Assembly (NCBI GenBank): GCA_006503475.1
Contig: RSEH01000028.1
Location: 62,001-126,000 of the forward strand
Source: Stentor roeselii
Lineage: Eukaryota; Ciliophora; Heterotrichea; Heterotrichida; Stentoridae
Direction: 5' to 3'
Length of the DNA stretch: 64,000 nt
The notes under the pieces are model-generated. The model made no database searches. It saw nothing but the letters and a program-made list of their open reading frames with translations, and was not told where the DNA came from. A program made the position numbers and the translations under genes. Positions 36,454 through 46,700 of this stretch are shown in pieces. Numbering within the stretch: position 1 is the first letter of the stretch; every line of letters begins with the position of its first letter.

Positions 36454-37806
36454 TTAGCAAATAAGTTGTTCAACAAACTTAAACTTATCAGCAGCCCGTT
36501 TACCCACAAGTTTAACAAGTCCATAATAAATCTGCCTAAATTTTACTTCATTCGATTCCTTAAAGTCCTTATGCATAACAAGATAATCCCAAATCTTTTG
36601 AAAAGCATCACTTCCAATATCCTTAATAATCGCTTTTTTCTTACTTTCCTCCTCATCATCAAAGTCATCATCATACGGAACATCACTACTTTCCTAAATC
36701 CAAATTACACTTTCAAAATCATCTTCATATTCTTCCTCCTCATTCGTTTTACTTTTCTCAATATTAGTGTCAAAGCACCTACTAGTCCTAAAAACATTAG
36801 ACTCAATAACCTCGACATCAGGAGTAAAAGTAGGAATAGCCGATTGTGAATAATCAATAAACTCACCTGAAGCCTCTCCATTGGAATTAACCAAGTCAAG
36901 AGGATTAACAAGACTGATTCCAAAGCAATCAGTATTCAAAGACATCTGCACACAATCATCTTCTTCACTAGAAAGACTGACTTCATATTCATAAACCTCT
37001 TCCATTTCCTTCTCCTTCTCAAAATACTCAAGTTTTAAAAGCGCTGCAGAAGAAAGTCGATTTTCAGGACTTTTCTCCAACATCATCTTAACAATCAATT
37101 TAAACTCTTTCGAGTAAACAGCTGGAAGTTCTGAAGGGTCATCTTTTAAGATACTCATCACAAGTGCCAGAAAAGAAGTTCCAGTGAAAGGATGTCGAAG
37201 TGCAGCAAGTTCATAAAAAAGACATCCAAGGCTCCAGATGTCACTTTTGCAAGTATAAGGTTTATTTTCACAGACTTCAGGAGACATGTAATAAGGAGTC
37301 CCTACAACTGTCTTCGCCACGTCTGAGGTGCAGGTGAGAATAGTTGCGATTCCGAAATCTCCTAGTTTTAAATTGCCGTCTTCCGTGAGGTAGACGTTTG
37401 AACTTTTAATATCTCTGTGAATGACTCTTCGTTCTTCGAGGTAACAAAGGGCTGAGAGCATCTGAGTCATCCATTGAGATATTTGGTCTTCTGGGAAGAA
37501 GGATCTGGAATCTTTGTGAGATTTTATCAGCTGGGATAAGTCACCTCCTGGACAGTATTCCATTATGATTATCAGCTGACCTTGTTCTAGAATAGTTTCT
37601 TTGTATTTCACTATGCATGAGTGATTTAGACTTTCCAGAAGTTTGGCTTCTAATTGACAGCATTTTAACTCGTAGTCAGATAAAGAACTTAATGAAATCT
37701 TCTTGGCGATGTAATCAGTTTGAGTTGATTTTTCAGTTACGAGAGTAGCGACTCCGAAGTTGCCCCGCCCTATTACGTATTTTTCTTTGTAGATCTTTTG
37801 GTACAT
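36454..37806 (-). CDS. NEK-family kinase with acidic tail, one 15-nt intron
   Basis: Exon 1 (36709-37806, 366 codons) and exon 2 (36454-36693) join across gtaatttggatttag; removing it adds 79 residues to give 445. The kinase domain (about 7-262) has GRGNFGVA, YIAKKISL, HRDIKSSNVYL, LGDFGIATI, GTPYYMSPEV and SDIWSLGCLFYEL, all typical of NEK1/NEK3-like kinases. The tail is acidic, with EEEEYEDDFES around the intron, and ends in a helical module (FQKIWDYLVMHKDF ... QIYYGLVKLVGKRAADKFKFVEQLIC) whose spliced frame stays open to a TAA. NEK1-type kinases work at cilia and centrosomes. A retained intron would delete the tail module only. Confidence 0.9.
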
Positions 37807-38054
37807 TTATTTGAATGGATTATCTCAAATGAGGAGTTGGTTTAAAGGGATTGAAAAATCCTTTGACTATTTGAAATACTTTGTTAATCTAAGTAAAGAG
37901 ATTATTAGGCAGTGTTAATTTCATAATTTAATGAAAATTCCTTATTCATTAACTCTCCAGTACCCAGTCTTCCCATCCACCAATAATCAAAGCAGAAAAA
38001 CCTGATAGAATCAAGGCAGGTCCATATTCATGTTAATAAAGTCTTACCGTTTAA

Positions 38055-40433
38055 ATGATTCCACGTGCAGCCGACTCAGCTCCTTACCCGTCATCAGAGA
38101 TTGAGCATAACGATTTATACAAAGTGATAAATCCTCCGATTCCCTTGATCCCTAAAAACAAGTACACAGATGACATCCCTCGATCTTATTTCTTGATGTT
38201 GTAAGAAATATTTAGGACCTTAAAGCGCTTATTTGGAATCGAATACGAATATGTTACCGGAGAAGAAAACCGCAGATCTTATACTTTGGGCCCTGAGATC
38301 TCGTTTTTTTCGCTTTGTGAAGGAAAGTAATGAACCAATAGAAACTCGAACGTTGTTTATAAAAGAGACCCGAATTCACCACCTTATAACTCGAACTTAC
38401 TTGACTTGAGGAAGTTCTTACAGGGAAATGCGAAACCTGAGAATAAAGAACCGCTATTACCTTATTATTCCCCTGCCAACGACGATAAAACTTTAGTCTT
38501 TGAAAGTCGATTTGAAAGTGGAAATTTAAGCCTAGCAATAAAAGCCTCAGACACCGAATACAACCTAGTCCTTCAAAACGACATAAACTCCAAAGGCAAC
38601 ACTCAATGGTTTTACTTCCAAATGAAAAACACAACTGAGGGTCTAAACGTGAAGTTCAACATCGTAAACTTCACCAAAAAAGACTCTCTTTACAACTTCG
38701 GTATGAAAATTCTAGTCTTTTCCGAGAAAGAAAACGAAAAATCCCAGTTAGGTTGGTTCCGAGAAGGAACCGATATAAGTTACTACCAAAACAACATTCG
38801 TCGTCCAGGTAGCAGTAAATGTTTTTTTTCCCTTTCATTCAACTACCAGTTCCCCTTCACAGGAGACACAGTTTACTTCGCTTATTGTTTTCCCTACACT
38901 TATTCCGACCTGATCCAGGACATAATCGACCTGGAACAAGACCCGTTCATATCAACCATCATGAGTCGTAAAAAGATCTGCGATACAATTGGAGGAAATA
39001 ATTGTTACTGCCTTTCAATCACAGCACCTTGTGACCCTGACCGTTTGAAGAAAAGAAAAGGAGTGGTTTTGACTGGCAGGGTGCACCCTGGAGAAACTGT
39101 CGGATCTTGGATGATGAAAGGCGCGATTGACTTCCTTACAAGCAACACCCGCGAGGCGGAGATTTTGAGAGAGTCTTATGTTTTTAAGGTCATTCCTATG
39201 CTTAACCCTGATGGAGTGATTTATGGAAACTATCGATGTGGATTAGCAGGAGTTGACTTGAACCGCAGATGGAAAAATCCGAATAAAAACCTGCATCCAA
39301 CGATTTTTCATGCGAAAAAATACATCAAATCACTGGCGAAAGAAAGGACTATTGAACTTGTATGTGACATGCATGGACATTCAAGACAAAAAAGTATTTT
39401 CGCTTATGGGTGTAGTGTTCCTGACTCTCCTGAAACGACAAGGGTCTACCCTTACATCCTTTCAAAGTTATCATCGTTTTTCAGTTACCCGTACTGTTCT
39501 TTCAAGATGCAGAAGGCAAAAGAGTCAACTTTGCGAATCACTTTATTTAAAGAACTCGGCTGCTCACTTATCTACACCCTTGAAGCCTCCTTCTGTGGCA
39601 CTGACTTCGTAATTAACATTCAGGGAAAATACGCAGGGCTTCATTTCACTACTCAAAACTTGATGGAAATGGGAAAGCAGGTCTGTCTTGCTCTTATCGT
39701 CAATGCGGACCTTGACAAAAAACAACCAGAAGAAAATCTTTCTTCTTCTGAAAATTCTTTCGCTTGTTTTAACAGAGCGAGTGTCATGCAAGAACTGCTT
39801 AGTAATCAGGAACTCCTGAAGGATAATGATAATGACTGCTCATCAGGAAGTGAGTCAGACCCTTCGGAGGATAACCTTGACCCGGAAGAGATTACAAGCG
39901 TTTATCCTGTCACTCTCACTCCCAAACCGAAACCTGTCGAAAAAAAGAAATCGCTTAGCCCTTCAAAACCACGGGCTGAGTCGAATAGAAGTTTAACATC
40001 ACAGAAAGAAAGAACGAAAATAATTGCAAAATGCAAAATTTGTGGAGAACCCGAAATCGCGGGTCATGTTTGTGTCAAACCGAAACCTAAACCACAGCTG
40101 AAACCTTTGACGAAACCTCAGTCGAGTATTACACTTGTCAGCCAGCCTTATTACAACGCAGTGGGAAAAAAGGTGAGAGACCAGGCAACTCAAACAATCC
40201 AGTTAACTCAAACTCCATCATCAAAAAATTCAGAAGAACAAAAAAGCGTTGAGACTCGTAATACATCGATTTCCCCTGTAAAGAAAGAAATCCGCACAGC
40301 TTATAGAGCGAGTAGCTCTGAAGACCCTGCGATGTTAGCTCGTATGTGGAAACAAGAAAAGGCTTTTCCGAATTTCACCCGAGGTGCGCGTCAAAGTTCA
40401 GCTTGGAAGTATAATGATTCTATACGGAAGTAG
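38055..40433 (+). CDS. Cytosolic carboxypeptidase (AGBL/CCP, M14), two 15-nt introns
   Basis: Three exons (38055-38200, 38216-38326, 38342-40433) join across gtaagaaatatttag and gtaatgaaccaatag to give 782 residues. The N-terminal CCP domain (e.g. FESRFESGNLSLAIKA, NTQWFYFQMKN) and the M14 domain follow in order. Zinc ligands sit in GRVHPGETVGSWM (HxxE, near 334-337) and in CDMHGHS; substrate and catalytic residues in LNPDGVIYGNYRCGLAGVDLNRRW and LEASFCG. CCPs trim glutamates from tubulin tails and so tune cilia and cortical microtubules, which are lavish in heterotrichs. The last 240 residues are Pro/Lys/Ser-rich and include a KCKICGEPEIAGHVC zinc-knuckle-like motif. It converges on the next gene with 5 nt between stops. 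Confidence 0.93.
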
Positions 40434-40438
40434 ATTAA

Positions 40439-41773
40439 CTAGTCATACTCTTCATCTTGCTGCTCTGTAAAGTATTCATCGAGCAAAGTAATGATTCTAC
40501 TCGACACTTCTCTTGAAGAATCCTTGCAAATAATCACGGAATTCGCAAGAGCAGACTGAAGGTCACAGTCCTTTAAATTTTCCCTGAGAAAAGGAAATTC
40601 GCAAGTTAAAACCTTTAAAAATCGATCAATGAAAACAAGAAGATTTCTTAAAATACAATCGTTTTTCGTGTCTAAAGCTTGAGCAAGATGAAAAATAATA
40701 TTTCTGTCATAAAGTTGATGAAATAATTGAGATAAATCTTGGGTTTTTGAGTAACTGGAAAGAGAAAATAATACAAAAGAACTTTCTCGTCTTACTGTTT
40801 CATTATAATGTGAAATCACCGGAATAAACGAAAAAAAAACACTGGATTTAAAAAGTTGTTGATTTTTCTTCGGCGGGCATTCAATGAAATGTCCTAAAAT
40901 CAAAGCAGCCTTCTTGACAATCCCTGAGTCTTCACTTTGAAAGTTCTTTTCAAGTAACGAGACAATTCCTCTGTCAAGTAGTAACTTGATGAACTTATTC
41001 GAATCAATAACAAAATTATCCAAAACTTCTAAAGCCAAAAGTGCGATTTTCAAGTCCTGGTCAGAAGCCTTGGCAAACAAGAAGTTCAAGGACTGGTCTT
41101 CTATGAACTGTTGAACGATTCCTACATAAGTAAGCGCTTGCATCACAAACAAGCAACTTAGGTTCATCTTGGGAAAGTCGAAAGAAATCAGGTCTTTTAC
41201 TGTGTTTATCACTAAATCGATTTCTTCACTGTCGAATTGAACATCGGCTTGGACTAGGTTTCTTAAAGTCAAGGCAACGGTTTTAAGTAGACTCACAGAA
41301 CATTCTTTGAAATAAATCATTTTTGGAATGGTTTTGAGGATACCTTCAGAAGCTACTTTACGACGGTAAACAGGACCTGTCGCTGAGATGTTTATCAGAC
41401 AGCCTAAGAGGTTTTCGCTGATTTCGTCAGGAACTGTTAGAAGAAGACTGTGGAGAAGGTGGATGTATCCTAGATCTGTTAACTTTTTCACGTCTTTTTC
41501 GCCTTTATAGGCAAGGTTTTGAAGGTATATCGAAATTTGCTTTAGATCTGGACTTGTAGGTGTTAGGCTTTGTTTTAAGGATTCGAGATATTCGGTTGTC
41601 GGATCGTCTGATGATATCATGAATGTGTCTGATGGGAATTGATTTGCTAGTCTTTTTGAGGAAATGTGATCTGAACGTTTTTTCTTTCGTAAGTTGACTT
41701 GGAATGAACTTTGAAGGGATTTCCAGTCGTGGGAGAAGAAAGATTTGTTTCGGGCTTCTGAAATGTTTTGCAT
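40439..41773 (-). CDS. Importin-alpha-like armadillo protein
   Basis: The 444-residue protein starts with a basic segment QVNLRKKKRSDHISSKR close to the importin-beta-binding domain of importin-alpha. ARM-like helical repeats follow to the end (GCLINISATGPVYRRKVASEG, ALLALEVLDNFVI, ALILGHFIECPPKKNQQL, LVFIDRFLKV). Importin-alpha carries NLS proteins into the nucleus; ciliates use several, some specific for macro- or micronucleus. The W-x-x-x-N ladder of classic NLS pockets is poorly kept, so it may be a divergent relative. The protein resembles the one encoded at 11916-12962 in layout. An internal telomere-type repeat lies just upstream of its start. Confidence 0.75.
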   Translation of the reverse strand: MQNISEARNKSFFSHDWKSLQSSFQVNLRKKKRSDHISSKRLANQFPSDTFMISSDDPTTEYLESLKQSLTPTSPDLKQISIYLQNLAYKGEKDVKKLTDLGYIHLLHSLLLTVPDEISENLLGCLINISATGPVYRRKVASEGILKTIPKMIYFKECSVSLLKTVALTLRNLVQADVQFDSEEIDLVINTVKDLISFDFPKMNLSCLFVMQALTYVGIVQQFIEDQSLNFLFAKASDQDLKIALLALEVLDNFVIDSNKFIKLLLDRGIVSLLEKNFQSEDSGIVKKAALILGHFIECPPKKNQQLFKSSVFFSFIPVISHYNETVRRESSFVLFSLSSYSKTQDLSQLFHQLYDRNIIFHLAQALDTKNDCILRNLLVFIDRFLKVLTCEFPFLRENLKDCDLQSALANSVIICKDSSREVSSRIITLLDEYFTEQQDEEYD

Positions 41774-41799
41774 GATTTATGGGTTATGAGGTTTATAGA

Positions 41800-41815
41800 G
41801 GGTGTTAGGGTGTTA
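41800..41815 (+). repeat. Internal telomere-type repeat, two GGGTGTTA units
   Basis: Two perfect units, 27 nt upstream of the importin-alpha-like start codon, in the same orientation as the array at 14475. Two units could arise by chance more easily than five, so the support is weaker. Confidence 0.5.
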
Positions 41816-42070
41816 ATTTTAAAGGTGAATTTTTATTAAGGTTTGATAAAAAATTCGAATATCATGTTTTAAATATTGGAAAATTTTCTAATTTAATGGA
41901 AAAGTGAAAAATACTTGATTTGTAATGGAAATTTATAATTTTTCTATTGAATAACCAAAATTCAACAAAAGATCCTAATTCCAGAAAGAATTATCTATGA
42001 AAAGTATTTGAAATCTAATAAATAGAGTCAAATTCTTTAAATTTATAGATAAGTTTTGATAAATTCTATC

Positions 42071-42538
42071 CTATCTTATTAAATTCAACTTGAAATTTTC
42101 CAAAGTCGAAATTGGAGGAAGTACCACAATTTGGTCTTGCCTTTTAATGTTTATTTCAGGTAAAGTTGCATCTGTTACTATATATTGCGACTCCGAGCTG
42201 GTAGATATAGGCTCACTGATAAAAGGATAAACTTCCAAGAACAACATAATAAAGGCCTTGAGACTCCTAAAGTCAAGCCGATCCAATTTGGCAATTAAAT
42301 GTTTAGCTTTATGCGAAGATAGCTGACTCGCAAAAGCAAAAGAAGCAGTACAGTCAGAAACATTGCATTTTAATGGCTTGAGTCCTAAATGAACCGACAA
42401 ATGTTGCCTCAAATTCTGCCTCGAGGACAATTTTTTACAGCAAGTAGGACACTTAAATTTCATTCCTTTCCCAGTTCGATTTTTCATATTACTACAGAAG
42501 ACCCTCAAACTACCAATAAACCAATGGCCATTTTTCAC
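42071..42538 (-). CDS. C2H2 zinc-finger protein
   Basis: Two zinc fingers are visible in the 155-residue protein: FKCPTCCKKLSSRQNLRQHLSVH (C-x2-C-x12-H-x3-H, shown in part) and CNVSDCTASFAFASQLSSHKAKH (C-x4-C-x12-H-x3-H), linked by LGLKPLK, close to the TGEKP linker type. A helical acidic C-terminal region follows. This suits a small DNA-binding regulator; C2H2 fingers can also bind RNA. Met at 42487 (MKNRTGKGMKFKC) is an alternative start that would remove 17 residues of odd composition. The gene is divergent from the His-rich mitochondrial gene with 70 nt between. Confidence 0.82.
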   Translation of the reverse strand: MKNGHWFIGSLRVFCSNMKNRTGKGMKFKCPTCCKKLSSRQNLRQHLSVHLGLKPLKCNVSDCTASFAFASQLSSHKAKHLIAKLDRLDFRSLKAFIMLFLEVYPFISEPISTSSESQYIVTDATLPEINIKRQDQIVVLPPISTLENFKLNLIR

Positions 42539-42608
42539 AAATTAAAACCACTGAAAATTTCAATTCAAATTTTTCTCCGTGAGTCTCTAAATTAAACCAT
42601 TTCTAATA

Positions 42609-43262
42609 ATGTTAAGACTTTCCAAACTAGTCCGATTTCTGTCATCTCAACACGGTAAAGAAGCTTCTCATTCAGTGCATTCAAAAGCAGCAGACCACGG
42701 AAGTCACGGGCATTCAGACCATTCAAGTCACGGGCATTCAGACCATTCGAGTCACGGGCATTCAGACCATTCGAGTCACGGGCATTCAGATCACGGCGAC
42801 CATCACGGCGACCATCACGGCGACCATCACGGTCACGAAGTAGGCGACCATCACGGGGGCCACCACTCGTCTCACAAGAAGATCCCTGCCGGGTCCTGGC
42901 ATCGACATAGTGACGAAGAAGACCCTCATTATTACTACGACCGATACGGGCCTTTCCATACTTATTCCTTCTTAGGATATGGAAAGCCTGACTACCCGGA
43001 TAAGACTCCTGAAGATGAAATCTATCGTCATGAGATTCAAGGGTATATTAGAATGGTCGATATCAATGATGATAGGAAAAATATTTATCGAGGATATACT
43101 GAGTACTTGTTTGCTCTTGGAATCTTAATGCTTGGAATTGGAACTTTAACGAAAAGAGGAAATCTGGATGATGATAATTTTGATAAGAAGATTGGAAATG
43201 CTCTTATTGTCGCTCAGGAAATTGATGAGTTCATTAAGGAAGCTAAGGGAAGACTTGCTTAG
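42609..43262 (+). CDS. His-rich mitochondrial-type membrane protein
   Basis: The 217-residue protein begins MLRLSKLVRFLSSQ, a good mitochondrial presequence. Residues about 30-90 are an array of His, Ser, Gly and Asp made by four 24-nt units (SHGHSDHS) and three or four 12-nt DHHG units. The rest is ordinary: AGSWHRHSDEEDPHYYYDRYGPFHTYSFLGYGKPDYPDKTPEDEIYRHEI (shown in pieces elsewhere as one run of normal composition), one membrane helix (YLFALGILMLGIGTL) and a charged end. The layout suggests an accessory inner-membrane subunit, perhaps of a ciliate respiratory complex, with a metal-binding His arm. Both ideas are inferences; I do not recognise the core. Confidence 0.75.
   Translation: MLRLSKLVRFLSSQHGKEASHSVHSKAADHGSHGHSDHSSHGHSDHSSHGHSDHSSHGHSDHGDHHGDHHGDHHGHEVGDHHGGHHSSHKKIPAGSWHRHSDEEDPHYYYDRYGPFHTYSFLGYGKPDYPDKTPEDEIYRHEIQGYIRMVDINDDRKNIYRGYTEYLFALGILMLGIGTLTKRGNLDDDNFDKKIGNALIVAQEIDEFIKEAKGRLA
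42702..42835 (+). repeat. Coding tandem repeats, 24-nt then 12-nt units
   Basis: Four near-identical 24-nt units start at 42702, 42726, 42750 and 42774; they differ only at the base before the unit border. They pass into 12-nt units of gaccatcacggc type to about 42835. Unit lengths are multiples of three, so copy changes keep the frame. Near identity suggests recent expansion. Confidence 0.9.
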
Positions 43263-43746
43263 TAGAATAGAATAGGTTTTATAATCTTTGGGATTTAAAG
43301 GATTGAATTTGGGTATTCGGGGTATTTAGTTTGGAATGGCTTTCTTTGGTTCGCGATCTTAGTGAAGGGAAGAGGATTATGGGTTTTATTGATTTTCTTT
43401 TGATTGAGGAAATTATTGTTTTATTGAATTGGTGATGTATTTCTTTTTGTTATAATATTAACAATGTTGTTTTTGATATGGTGTTGATGAAATTTATAGA
43501 TAACTACTCGAATTCGAGATGCCTTTGCTAGTTTTCAAGATTTTCGTCAAGGCTGGAAAGTAGCCTTAGAGTGAAATCGAAATTTAGTTTTAGAATGGAT
43601 TCTTAATTTTAGGTATATCTAGAAGACATATAATTTAACCCTGTTGACTAAAATTTAATGGATTTTCGATTCAGAGATCAAATGATCGCTCCATTTCAAA
43701 AAAATACTTTAGTCAATTTTCTACATTATTAAGACCCTTAATAAAT
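43263..43746. other. Gene-free stretch upstream of the first WD40-channel gene
   Basis: No coding frame is seen. At its right end aattttctaca (43715-43725) and CCTTAATAA precede the ATG; an almost identical pair precedes the second channel gene (48693-48702, then CCTTATAATAA), so this is the likely core promoter shared by the duplicates. Confidence 0.5.
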
Positions 43747-46700
43747 ATGAGATCGTCTAATTCAGGTCGAAATCTTGGTATGAAGGAAGAACAAAAAACT
43801 TTAGATTCTCAAATTGACAGAAGATCTAAGGAATATAACAGGCTTCGTAATTCATCAGTCGTGACAATTAATGACATAAATGAGCATCAAGATGAATTAA
43901 AAGAAGTTAAAAGTATCAAAGATGCTTTGGAAATCATAAAAGACGTAATTGAAACTTTTGAATCAAAAGAAGCCACGACTAAAAAAGAATACATAAGCGC
44001 GATCTTATTAGAAAAAGGAACTAAATTGATTGGAAAAACGAGTGAAGGAAAAATTTATAAAGAACTCCTAGAAGTTAAAGATTCAGAAACTCCCACTTTA
44101 ACAGAAAATCAAATAGATATCGAAGATTATGAACCCTTAAAAATAAATGATACCAGTTTCATACTCATCAATTACAAAAATTCAAATATTCTTAATGAGA
44201 AGGACGTCTTTGATATAGCCGATTCTCAAAAATTAGTAAAAAAAAAAGAGATTGGAGAATCTGAGGCAAAATTTGAGATAGAATCAAAAGAAGGAAATAT
44301 TTTTAGATGTCGATTATTAAAATATAATGAAGAAGCAATGACTAAAAGCATCGAGGTTCTGGAAATTTTAAAACAAAATAATCACGCTAGGTACTTTACA
44401 TTAGTTTACAATAATGAAGCTAAAAGGAAGAATTTATTTCAATTAATTCTAAAAAAGATAGAGTTTGCTGAGATTAGCCTAGTCCAAACTCTTTCAGACT
44501 CAGGCGATGCAATTGCTATCTGTTTCAGAGAAAACTCTAAAAGTAGTATTGAAAAAATTGCTACGTTTATTGAAAGTTATAAACATCAAAAATCCGATGG
44601 CCCTTCCCTTGAATATAAAATCCGCTTTACAAGAAAAATTCTGACAAGTTCTATATCCTCTAATGATAAAACAACAGTCATGATTTGGCCGGACTATAAA
44701 AAAAATCGAGCATTTTTCATAGGAACAAGATTAGGAAATATCTTCATTTATGATGTTAAGTATCCTGGAAGGTTTTTTAAAATCAATACTCATAAATATT
44801 TCATCACAGATCTTTACCTAAAATTCCCTGAAGAAAAAAAATCCGGAAAAGAAATTAAATATAATGTCCTGGTTTCTATAAGTAGAGACATGAAAATTTC
44901 AGAAACCAATTTAATCGACTTAAATTCAATAGATATATTGTCTTTAAAGAATTACTTCTTTTTCGATTTAAATGAGCAAGGTAAGTTAAGGTTAATAAAG
45001 AGATCAGATGGTGCTGATAAGTATGACAAAATGATTGAAAATTGGTCTGATATTGCTGACTTTAATAAAAATGACTTGAATAAAGACGATCAAAAATCAT
45101 TCACCTTGAAAGATTTTCCTGAAATAAAACTTGTAGGGCACCATCAATTTGTTTGTGATAAAATTGAACAAGGTCAAGAAAAAATCCATTTGATCAAATT
45201 TTATCAAAAAGAATACGCAATTTGTGCAGGTAAATCCAAGGATTTTACAATATATAAAAAAGGTGAAATCCTCGATAATAATACTATATTTCAAGATCCT
45301 TATTCACCACCAAGCTCAGGCGAAACGATTCCAAAAGCCGGATATTTCCATAAAGACAACATAACTTCTCTTTGCAGTTTCGAAAACTTTTTAGTCTCTG
45401 GTAGTGATGACGGAGAAATAAAGATCTGGAATCTAAATATCGAAAATGCAACAACTTTAAAAATCAATCCTCTCGATACATTCTCGCCACCAGTAAGCCA
45501 CTCAAACTCAATAACATGTTTGGCAATCCTTCCTAACCAAAGAGTTATTCTTTCAAGCAGCTATGACCTTTCGATAAAGATCTGGAAACTGAAAATTCAA
45601 AGAAATTCATCTAAAAATAATCCTAAAAAGACTGAAGAAGATATGAAAATGACTGATGAAGATATGATCAAGAGACGTTCTGAAAGAATGCTTATTTACA
45701 CAATACCAAACCTCAGATCTATAGTCAGGTTCATCGTATCTATAAAGAACGGAGATTATTTTATAACCTGCTGCGCATTTGGTAATATCAACATCTGGTC
45801 TTCTCAAACTTACACCGCAATTCTTACAATGAGCTTAAATACAACAGTGAAATTTTTTTATGATGTGGAGGATTCAAAAGAAACAGAAGTGGATACTCAA
45901 AAAAAAATCAAAACTATTAAGGTTAAAAATTATATTGTCTATAGCGATGGGAAAAGAATTTTTAATTTTATTTATAATATTGATGAGAAAAGATATAAAA
46001 TTACTGAGAATGCTAGTGAAGGATCTAACCAATATGAAGAGAATATAGACACGAATTCTGTAAATCCTAATAATATCAGACTTTTAGGATATAATATGAA
46101 TGAATTGTACCAGGCAATGAAATATTTCAGGGATTGCATGAAAACGGATAAACAGTCTCCACCTTTTGACCCTGTTTATGATAAGTTCGTGATTTTTCCT
46201 TTTCTTTTAACATCTCAGCATATTTATGCTTTTAACAACCTTCCAGATCATCTTAAAAAGTCTTTGCATAATGGAACTGTTTTAAATGAATCGACCTTGA
46301 AACAAAGTCCTTTATCGATTGCGGTATCAAAAGATTATGAGGACTGTACAGAAGCTATTGTCAAGTTCATGAAAAATAAACTGAATGACTCACCTTATTT
46401 CATTAACTTCATCAGTGACACCTCTTTGATTGAGATGAATTATCTAGGTCGTGATACACTTACAGTGTTTTACAAAGACTTACTTGTAAGGGTAAACAAA
46501 TCAACAAATCCAAGATTTTGCCCCTTAAGCATGGATCTCCCTCTTCACAAGCCATACCCAGACGCAGTAGTCAACTACAACTTTTTATTTCAATCCGAAT
46601 TCCAAGGCAAGAAATCAATCGAAGAAGAAAAAAACAATTCAATATACCCTGATGAAATTTTTATAGCAGATTCAGGGAAATCAGTAGATTTCCTGAGAAG

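Noticed and set aside
36466-36849. 127-codon plus-strand frame
   Set aside because: It is the mirror of the NEK kinase's last exon and intron.
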